This document shows positions 27,672 through 34,659 of a DNA stretch of 47,743 bases, one piece after another. Numbering within the stretch: position 1 is the first letter of the stretch; each line of letters begins with the position of its first letter. The stretch is from Acholeplasma sp. Lineage in GTDB: Bacteria > Bacillota_I > Bacilli_A > Acholeplasmatales > UBA5453. The translations under genes were made by a program, and so were the position numbers. A model generated the notes under the pieces. That model did no database searches and had not been told where the DNA came from. It worked only from the letters and a program-made list of their open reading frames with translations. The stretch covers positions 1 through 47,743 of the forward strand of contig DUNK01000038.1 of assembly GCA_012839355.1 (NCBI GenBank). Direction: 5' to 3'.

Positions 27672-30611
27672 CTACTCTAAACCAAACTCACGACGTTTTT
27701 TACTCAATTCCTGATTAATAATTTGGACATAATCATAAATTGTTTCTCGTGGATTACTTCTATCATTAATAACTTTTCTAAGTGCGTTATCTAAGTGACG
27801 ACCCGTCATATATGAACCTGGAACGTTAGGTATTCCCTTTGTCCACTGCCATTGTTCTAGGAGAATGCTATATTCTTTAGTTGTCCAAGGAAGCTGTTGC
27901 ATTGCTTCTTTGTTGGCAGTTGGATATCTTGCCGCTGCTCCTAAAATACCTTCCATCTCACGACCAAATCTCACTTGTGTTTCTGTTGATGTCCACCATT
28001 TCAAAAACTTCCATGCTTCTTCTGGATGTTTAGTATGCTTTAACATCATTGATGCCGAAGCTGCTGAAACAGTTTCCCTTCTAATTGTTTCGCCTTCTTT
28101 AGTTCCCGGAACTAACGCAAAGTCCCATTTACCTCTAATCTCAGGCGCGAATACCGCTAGTGTATTATAAGTGTTATAGTACGCTAAACCGATTGGCATT
28201 TGTCCACTTCTAAATCTGTTTGCGAAGTTTGCTTCTAAGACAAATGAATAATCTGTATAAAATCTCGTCCATTCTTCAAATACTTCTGGACCTAAACCTG
28301 ATGCGAATCCACTCTCTTTACCATAATCATTACCTTCACCTAAATAGAAATCGCCATCTCTTTGATAAAACATCGTAGCGAAAACTGGGTTAGGTGGAAG
28401 CGACATTACGCCAACACTTGTTGGTAATGGCATATAAAAGTCTAAATTATAGTTTTGCAAGTCTGGAACTAATGTATTTACATCTTGCCAAGTTTGTGGA
28501 ACTTCAAAGCCTAACTCTTCAAAAATATCTGTACGATAAAACATTACCAAAAACATTTCCGTCTCAGGTAGCGCATATATACTATCTAAATATCTAAACG
28601 GTGTTAAACCACTTTCACTAAATCTTGTACTAACTTCTTCAAAGTCAGGGAATAAAGTTAAATCATATGCTGCATCTCTCATCGCATAGTCAACAGGGAC
28701 AGCTGAACCAACACCTAACGCAATGTCTGGCCCTTGGCCTGCTAATGTCGCTGGTAGTAATGCAGCACCACTAACCAACTTTAAGTTAACCTGAATGTTA
28801 TGCTCAGGTGTAAATGTTTCGTTAATTAATCTTCTTAAAATGTTTGCTTGGTCTTGACCAACCGATAACCAAACATCAATTGTTGTAACTTTTTCTCTAC
28901 TTGTCATACCAACAGATGCATAATTAACATAAAAAGATGCGAAGAATGATCTAATTCCATTCCACATGCTCTCAAATGTGTTTTCTCTACCACGCATTAA
29001 TTTAGCGCATGGTGATGCAACAACAAAATAGTCAATTTCTAGTGGTTGTTGGTCTAATAATATAATCAATGTACCTAACGAGGCAATATTATTTTCAAAT
29101 CTTAATAGCTTTTTATGGATTTCACTTGGTTTCTTTAAAAAGTCTTTTAATTGAATTAATACAGTATCTAAAATACCTGTTTTTTCACTCTTAGTACCTG
29201 AAATGTCAATTAATGCTTGTCTAGTGTCTTCTAATCTTTGTTTTTCCGTTTCAAATCTTTCCAATAAATTAGGAATTCTTGTTGTTAATCCATAGTCACG
29301 GAATTCATCTGGTTCAGCACCAGTATAAATAATAATTTCTCGGTAGATCTCACTTAAGTTATTAATTGCATTGTTAATTTCGGAAATTAATATACCATAC
29401 TTGCCTAAACTAACTTCCATAGAGATAGTATGTTTACCTTCTTCAAAATAAAATTGATAAGGTTTTTTAGTTGTACCAAGAGTTTGTAGACGCCAATCTC
29501 CATGCCGAACAAACTCATAGTTTTCCATTTCTTTAAATGGAATCTCATTATCAATAAATATATTTCTTGCCACAGTCATTCCTGCTGCCGTCTTCTGTTT
29601 AACTCTTAAAGTTATTTCATAAAGACCATCTTCAGGAACTATAAAATCCCAAGTAATTCTATCTCCGCTCAACCTCCAGTTATTACCACCAATTGAGTTT
29701 AAGATTTGTTTGCTTGGGTGATTTGGCATTGTTAAAGAACTTGTTCTATCATTTAAAGGATATAAAGTTGGTGAAGTTGTATTCACCGGTTTTTCAGCCT
29801 GATAAATTTCTAAAGACTTACTTGCGGCTTGATAACCTTTTTCTTGATAGTATGCTTCCATTTGTTCATAGTTCTTTAAAACTTTAATGCTTTCTAATTC
29901 AATTTTACCTATAACCATAGGCTCTCTTAATGATTCTATTTTAATCGTATTTATGCCTTCTTTAAAATAAATTTCAAATGGTTCAACGATATGACCACTA
30001 GCATCTCTTAAATACGCTTCATTCCAATCAGGTAGTTCTATTTGTCTTGGTCTAATATCATTACCGTGGATGTCTTTGATGATGTTGCCTTCTGAACCCC
30101 ATAAACGTCTAAACACGATGTTGTCTGCAGACTCAAACGGAACTTTAAATTCTCCATCTTCATCATCTTTAAGTAAAAATCTTCTTTCAATGTTTGAACT
30201 CTTTCCTTTAATAGCGTCTGCTTGCTCGCCAACATATGGAAAGTACGTTACTAATACACGATAAAAACCCGCCTCACTTACTTCTATCTCATAAGTAACT
30301 GAACCAGACTCATCAGTTAAAAGAACGTTGTTCATTCCTTCATAACTTGCCAATATTTCATGATTTCCTTCTATAGCGACATATTCTTCGCCTTTTACTC
30401 CAAATTTATCAGTTTGTGGGTAATCTTCAGGAAAACTGTTTTTATAGTTATGATAATCAGAACTTTCTTCAAATGTTGTAGTATCAATCTCCCTACTAAC
30501 TTTATTGTACTTTAAGTAGTCCGTATGAACCGCTTTAACTATAGCATCAACTATTCCATAAAGGAAAAATAAACCCACTAGTGAAATGAGTATTATCCAA
30601 ATTTTTTTAAT
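27672..30611 (-). CDS. Giant membrane-anchored solute-binding protein with N-terminal carbohydrate-binding-like modules
   Basis: About 979 aa. An N-terminal anchor or signal (KKIWIILISLVGLFFLYG), two beta-sandwich CBM-like modules (residues about 70-245 and 265-415, each with 'GFYRVLVTYFP' / 'GLYEITLRVKQK' strands and a 'KEGINTIKIES' / 'EEGKHTISMEV' return), a coiled helical linker (about 430-510), then a bacterial solute-binding domain (about 575-979: GQGPDIALGVGSAVPVDYA, PEEAWKFLKWW). Start: AAAGGAG lies 8 bases before an ATT codon (30609-30611), which opens a standard signal sequence; the first GTG (30578) would cut off the basic residues. Residue numbers count from the ATT. By context it binds murein oligosaccharides for pair 2. 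Confidence 0.85.
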   Translation of the reverse strand: MKKIWIILISLVGLFFLYGIVDAIVKAVHTDYLKYNKVSREIDTTTFEESSDYHNYKNSFPEDYPQTDKFGVKGEEYVAIEGNHEILASYEGMNNVLLTDESGSVTYEIEVSEAGFYRVLVTYFPYVGEQADAIKGKSSNIERRFLLKDDEDGEFKVPFESADNIVFRRLWGSEGNIIKDIHGNDIRPRQIELPDWNEAYLRDASGHIVEPFEIYFKEGINTIKIESLREPMVIGKIELESIKVLKNYEQMEAYYQEKGYQAASKSLEIYQAEKPVNTTSPTLYPLNDRTSSLTMPNHPSKQILNSIGGNNWRLSGDRITWDFIVPEDGLYEITLRVKQKTAAGMTVARNIFIDNEIPFKEMENYEFVRHGDWRLQTLGTTKKPYQFYFEEGKHTISMEVSLGKYGILISEINNAINNLSEIYREIIIYTGAEPDEFRDYGLTTRIPNLLERFETEKQRLEDTRQALIDISGTKSEKTGILDTVLIQLKDFLKKPSEIHKKLLRFENNIASLGTLIILLDQQPLEIDYFVVASPCAKLMRGRENTFESMWNGIRSFFASFYVNYASVGMTSREKVTTIDVWLSVGQDQANILRRLINETFTPEHNIQVNLKLVSGAALLPATLAGQGPDIALGVGSAVPVDYAMRDAAYDLTLFPDFEEVSTRFSESGLTPFRYLDSIYALPETEMFLVMFYRTDIFEELGFEVPQTWQDVNTLVPDLQNYNLDFYMPLPTSVGVMSLPPNPVFATMFYQRDGDFYLGEGNDYGKESGFASGLGPEVFEEWTRFYTDYSFVLEANFANRFRSGQMPIGLAYYNTYNTLAVFAPEIRGKWDFALVPGTKEGETIRRETVSAASASMMLKHTKHPEEAWKFLKWWTSTETQVRFGREMEGILGAAARYPTANKEAMQQLPWTTKEYSILLEQWQWTKGIPNVPGSYMTGRHLDNALRKVINDRSNPRETIYDYVQIINQELSKKRREFGLE

Positions 30612-30636
30612 TGCGATCGCTCCTTTTTTTAAATAT

Positions 30637-30668
30637 TACCCCCTTTTTGGTTCGGCAAAAAGGGGGTA
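30637..30668 (-). terminator. Intercistronic GC-rich hairpin between the two solute-binding genes
   Basis: TACCCCCTTTTT / AAAAAGGGGGTA, a perfect 12-bp stem with an 8-base loop, 26 bases after the first solute-binding gene. On the minus strand the following bases are AATATTT, a poor U-tract, so it probably attenuates transcription or protects the 3' end of the upstream message, raising binding protein over permeases. Confidence 0.75.
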
Positions 30669-30694
30669 TTTTAAATTTTATGTCTTAAAGTGTG

Positions 30695-33235
30695 TTAGTT
30701 GCCGGCAATAAATTGTCCTAGCATAGTTTCATATACACCGACAATACTTTCTACAGCACTTCTTTGTTCACCATCACGAATACCTACGTTAAGTGCTAAC
30801 TTTAAGCTGTTAGGGCTAAACGAGCCAACACCGATAGAGTTTAAGAACTCAACATAAGCTTTATCATAGATAGTCATATAAGCATTAACATATAGTTCAT
30901 CTTCAAATCTTGTCATTAGTGTATTTCTAAATCCTTCTTCTGGAGTAATTCCTTCAGTTTCCCAAATTTGAACTGCACTCCATACTTTAAACGCTAATTC
31001 TCTTCTCTCAGCAGAGTGACCAGCAGCTAAGTATGCTACAGATGTACCATAAATTGGTGATAAATATTCACCTTCATAAGTATCTGACATAGGATAAGGA
31101 ACAAATCCTAATTCAAATCCTAAGTTACCCCATCTATTAGGAGCTTTAACAAACCATAAGTCTCCTGGGTGCATTAATACTTTACCAGCTTGCCATTCAG
31201 CAGAACCTTGGTCATAAGCTCTATTAGGTTCAAATAAGTTTTCTACGAATAGTTCACGGATAAAGTCATATGTTTGCATTGCTGGTTCATCAGCAAAATG
31301 AACTGTCCCTGTGCTTAAATCTAAGTAACTTCCGCCATTTAATGGTACCATATTTTCTCCGTAGTAAGCTAATGCTCCACCTAAGGCATAATAGTCTTCA
31401 CCTTTAGTGTTTAACTGAGCTTGAGCAGCCATTGCCCACGCTTTAAAGTCTGACCAACGCCATTTTGCACCAACATCTACGCCTTCATTATAGTATAATC
31501 CTGCAGGGTTAGGAATACCTAACTCATTTAACAAGTCTACGTTGAAATATAAGCCAGATGCAACAGTTAATGCTCCAGTTGAGAACCCATAACTATTTGC
31601 TCCCAATGTTCCAGCATCAATAATCTTTTGATTAATCTTTTCACCCGGTTTACCTTCACCAAGATAATTGTTAATTGGCGCGATACCGCCTCCACCTGCT
31701 AATTGTCCTAACCAGTCTGTTGTAACGTGGTAGAATACATCCGCTAATGGTGTTCCAGCAGTACTTGCTTGAATAATAGCACTAATTCTATCTGGACCCC
31801 ATGCAGCATTATCCGGATACTGTTTATAAGTAATTTTAACATTAAATGTTTCTTCTGCTGCTATATGTAATTCTTGTCTTCTTTCTGCTTCAGTACCTGT
31901 AAATTCAGCGTGGAATGGGTCATGTTCTCTAAGGTCTCCAGACATAAATACGATTTCTTGTAATCCTGCGACTGGAGGAACAACTGTAACTTTTCTTGTT
32001 TTCTGATCAGTAACACCTTCAGAACCAACTAATAAATATGTTAACGTGTACTCTCCAAGTCTAGCAGTGTTTACTGTACCAATAACTTGAATATCAGATG
32101 TAACATTACCTTTGATAGTATCATAACCTGTAACACCTTCCATACCTTGAACCATATTACTAAATTCTGAATCAATAGTAACAGTTAAAGGTGCAATACC
32201 TCTAATTTCTACTTTGATATAGACTTTAATTGTTCTTGTTGCAACAACATCATTTCCTTCTCCATCTTTTAAATACTCTAATGGATTTTCTGGGTCAATG
32301 ATTTTGTAAGTTAAAGTATATGTGCCAGTTTTTTGTGTATTTACACTTCCAATAACTGCAATATTTTCAGCATCTACAGTTCTAGTGCCATACACGATGA
32401 TTGGATTTCCATCATCATCTAATTCTTTAACATAAACAGGATTTCCTTCTTCATCAAATACTGGATTTCCTTCTTCATCTTCTTCTTGAACATAAACTGG
32501 TTTGCCTTGTTCATCAACTATTGGTTCTCCATTTTCATCTGTTGCTTGGAGTGGTTTTTCCCATTCGATTGGCATTACTGCAGATACATTTAGTTTAGGG
32601 TCAAAGCTTGAACCATATTCTAATTGTTCTTCGTCACCACCACCAGGAACATTAATTGTTGCTTCTTTAACAACGTGGAATGTTCTTACGATTGTAGTTG
32701 TAAAATCACCAATAGTTATTACATAAACTACTTCATAATCACCAGCAACATCTTTATTAACTTCGCCAGTAATTGTGAAATACTGTGCTAAATGTTCAGC
32801 GTTATGAGCATATAACGTTCCAAGAATCGGATCTACAACAGTAACTCCTGATGTTAAATTAACTGTAGAGCCTTGACTTACTTTACGATCTTCAAGCCCG
32901 TTAATTACTACCGCTGCAACTGTAATATCTCTTTCGTAAACAAATTCAACACCATCTGTTCCAGTAACTTTGTAAGTTAAACGGTAAGTACCTGCTACAT
33001 TAGTATCAACAGTACCTTCTATTTGAATTTTACTAGTTACATCTCCTGCAACAGCGTCTGTTGCTGAAATTCCTGCTAATTCATCAAAAGACATACCTAA
33101 ACGAAGTGTAACGTCTTTTTGACCTGTGTTATTGATAACCGCAGGACCTACTTTTGCTTTTTTGCCTCCACAAGCGGCTAATAGCATAGTAGTTGCTACC
33201 AATAATGCAAAAATGAATATTCTTCTAAATTTCAT
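30695..33235 (-). CDS. Lipoprotein solute-binding protein with Ig-like (DUF5011) array
   Basis: 846 aa from the ATG at 33235 (GTG at 33247 is the alternative, but AGGAG abuts it). Lipobox LLAAC gives a lipid-anchored Cys. About four DUF5011/Ig-like units follow (VTLRLGMSF...GTYRLTYKVTG pattern repeated near residues 45-110, 115-198, 205-345, 346-424 of the longer frame), acting as a stalk, then an extracellular solute-binding domain to the end (ADVFYHVTTDWLGQLAGGGG, LYFNVDLLNELGIPNP, PNRAYDQGSAEWQAGK). An acidic DExGxP repeat lies inside the third unit. First gene after the strong promoter with the cre site, so probably the most expressed. Confidence 0.9.
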   Translation of the reverse strand: MKFRRIFIFALLVATTMLLAACGGKKAKVGPAVINNTGQKDVTLRLGMSFDELAGISATDAVAGDVTSKIQIEGTVDTNVAGTYRLTYKVTGTDGVEFVYERDITVAAVVINGLEDRKVSQGSTVNLTSGVTVVDPILGTLYAHNAEHLAQYFTITGEVNKDVAGDYEVVYVITIGDFTTTIVRTFHVVKEATINVPGGGDEEQLEYGSSFDPKLNVSAVMPIEWEKPLQATDENGEPIVDEQGKPVYVQEEDEEGNPVFDEEGNPVYVKELDDDGNPIIVYGTRTVDAENIAVIGSVNTQKTGTYTLTYKIIDPENPLEYLKDGEGNDVVATRTIKVYIKVEIRGIAPLTVTIDSEFSNMVQGMEGVTGYDTIKGNVTSDIQVIGTVNTARLGEYTLTYLLVGSEGVTDQKTRKVTVVPPVAGLQEIVFMSGDLREHDPFHAEFTGTEAERRQELHIAAEETFNVKITYKQYPDNAAWGPDRISAIIQASTAGTPLADVFYHVTTDWLGQLAGGGGIAPINNYLGEGKPGEKINQKIIDAGTLGANSYGFSTGALTVASGLYFNVDLLNELGIPNPAGLYYNEGVDVGAKWRWSDFKAWAMAAQAQLNTKGEDYYALGGALAYYGENMVPLNGGSYLDLSTGTVHFADEPAMQTYDFIRELFVENLFEPNRAYDQGSAEWQAGKVLMHPGDLWFVKAPNRWGNLGFELGFVPYPMSDTYEGEYLSPIYGTSVAYLAAGHSAERRELAFKVWSAVQIWETEGITPEEGFRNTLMTRFEDELYVNAYMTIYDKAYVEFLNSIGVGSFSPNSLKLALNVGIRDGEQRSAVESIVGVYETMLGQFIAGN
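32387..32539. repeat. Acidic DExGxP repeat in the solute-binding protein
   Basis: Five imperfect 8-12 residue units (DENGEP, DEQGKP, DEEGNP, DEEGNP, DDDGNP) separated by VY/VF/II stretches. They form an acidic insertion in an Ig-like stalk unit; calcium binding or length variation is possible. Confidence 0.75.
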
Positions 33236-33414
33236 TTTCTGATTCACTCTCCTTTTTATTTTTGTGTTTTTCTCTTATTTTAACTACATAGTTATTATAC
33301 TACATAGATTACCGAAATGCTGACAATATAATCAAGTTGTTTTTTGTTCCACTTTCTCGCACTCTTATTATTTATATAATAATATTGCTTATGAAAACAC
33401 TTCCGTACTAATTA

Positions 33415-33443
33415 ATTTTACCCTTTTTTGTAAACGCTGTCAA
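33415..33443 (-). promoter_or_regulatory. Sigma-A promoter of the transporter operon
   Basis: Minus strand perfect TTGACA (33438-33443), exactly 17 bases, then TAAAAT (33415-33420). It is the best promoter match in the window. Transcripts would start near 33408 and carry a leader of about 170 bases before the solute-binding gene; I see no riboswitch fold in that leader. The 33248-33480 gap also holds an 8-bp direct repeat CTACATAG at 16-base period nearer the gene. Confidence 0.85.
33429..33442. promoter_or_regulatory. CcpA cre site overlapping the promoter
   Basis: TGTAAACGCTGTCA matches the Bacillota cre consensus TGWAANCGNTNWCA at all 14 positions. It covers the -35 and most of the spacer of the promoter just described, so CcpA binding would block RNA polymerase, predicting carbon catabolite repression of the transport and MurNAc genes. 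Confidence 0.75.
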
Positions 33444-33480
33444 GATAATACGACAAATACACAAGTTTCACTTAATAAAA

Positions 33481-34659
33481 CTATTTTATTAGTCCCGGAA
33501 TGTAAACATATAAAGTATGTGTTCTACTTTCTCCATTGTATGTAATGGTCAAATCATAACTAACCGTCACGGCTTTATATGGAACTTTATTTAATCTTCC
33601 ATCATTAGTTAAATATTCAGTGTTATGAGAATTAATACTTAACATTAAACCTGGAAAATTGTACTCTCTGTAGTATTCTTTCTCAACTAAATCATAGAAA
33701 TATCCAGTTAAGCCTGCATTAATCATTGATTGCGGACAAACCTTTCCTGAGAAGTCCTGGTGGAACTTAACATTACCCATATGATCATTGGCTGGTAAGT
33801 TAAATTGTTTTGATAGTTTTGCAGAAAGTCTTGCAGTTCTATGCCAGATGCTCATTATATTATCACCATGTGCAACACTTGTTTCAATACCGATACCGTT
33901 TCTGTTTCCACCACCAATACCGCCTTGGTTTCCATCGCGCCATGGACTACCTGCAACAGTGCTTCCGTCACCAGCATGATATGCAACTTCTTCTAACGGA
34001 ATATGTTGATATATTTTTTTATCGTCAACTGTATAATGCCATGAAGCATATCTATCTGTTCCATTTAAATAACCATTCATCAAATAATTAGCATGCCATA
34101 ATGCACCACCGCCAACATCTGTGTTTGCAGTTTCATGAACAACTACATATTGAACATACTCAGGATTATAAATCTGCTCATCCGGTAAGTTCGGCTTTAA
34201 TCTCGGCGCTGCTGAACCTGGTCTTATTTGTGGACATTCACCAGGAATCATCATTGATAAATCAATTTCAATATCGCCAATTAACAATTTTGAAACACTA
34301 TCTAAGTATTCAGCTGTATAATCAAAATTCACACCATAAACATTCCAACTACGGAAAATAGAATAATTGACCATCGTACTTATCGCATAGTCAAACGGAT
34401 CATTCATATCAAGTTCATCAAACACTACAAACTTAAATTCTTGTCTAAGCGTATTGTCCATTTCTAAATAAACATCAATTGTTACTGGACCTGCGCCTAC
34501 TAATGAGACTAAACCAGTTTCACTAATTGTTGCAATATTCTCATCTGAAGTTTCATAAATTACTTTTTCATCTCTTATTTGATAAGGTACAACATTGACA
34601 TTTAATTGGAAAGTATTGCCAACATAAAAGTCAGAATATGTGCGATTAACCGGAACGAA
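33481..34659 (-). CDS. N-acetylmuramoyl-L-alanine amidase (Amidase_2) segment, cut off from its N-terminus by an in-frame TAA
   Basis: 392 codons open from directly after the TAA at 34660-34662, in the same frame as the upstream lipoprotein. It starts with an Ig-like Big_2 domain (VPYQIRDEKVIYETSDENIA), then a linker, then an Amidase_2 domain with zinc ligands in YVVVHETAN and VKFHQDFSGKVCPQ (His and Cys 8 apart as in T7 lysozyme/PGRP), plus SWHYTVDD and NRNGIGIETSVAHG; a C-terminal Ig-like tail follows. It cuts the MurNAc-L-Ala bond, stripping stem peptides. No ATG occurs before 34461, which lies inside the Ig domain and has no Shine-Dalgarno; on its own it has no signal peptide. Best seen as the 3' part of one gene. 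Confidence 0.8.
   Translation of the reverse strand, partial: FVPVNRTYSDFYVGNTFQLNVNVVPYQIRDEKVIYETSDENIATISETGLVSLVGAGPVTIDVYLEMDNTLRQEFKFVVFDELDMNDPFDYAISTMVNYSIFRSWNVYGVNFDYTAEYLDSVSKLLIGDIEIDLSMMIPGECPQIRPGSAAPRLKPNLPDEQIYNPEYVQYVVVHETANTDVGGGALWHANYLMNGYLNGTDRYASWHYTVDDKKIYQHIPLEEVAYHAGDGSTVAGSPWRDGNQGGIGGGNRNGIGIETSVAHGDNIMSIWHRTARLSAKLSKQFNLPANDHMGNVKFHQDFSGKVCPQSMINAGLTGYFYDLVEKEYYREYNFPGLMLSINSHNTEYLTNDGRLNKVPYKAVTVSYDLTITYNGESRTHTLYVYIPGLIK

Noticed and set aside
28394-30264. Small plus-strand and alternate minus-strand frames inside the giant solute-binding gene
   Set aside because: No ribosome site and no recognisable domains, and each lies fully within a strongly supported gene.
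32387-32539. Acidic repeats read as possible assembly duplication
   Set aside because: Units differ from each other in both DNA and protein and keep the frame, so a true coding repeat is more likely.
33288-33312. Direct repeat CTACATAG spaced at 16 bases as possible CRISPR or att site
   Set aside because: Only two copies of 8 bases; may be a regulator site but is far too short and few for a CRISPR array or attachment site.
33470-33490. AT-only hairpin at the amidase stop as terminator
   Set aside because: The stem AATAAAA/TTTTATT has no G:C pairs and would be unstable; not listed as a terminator.
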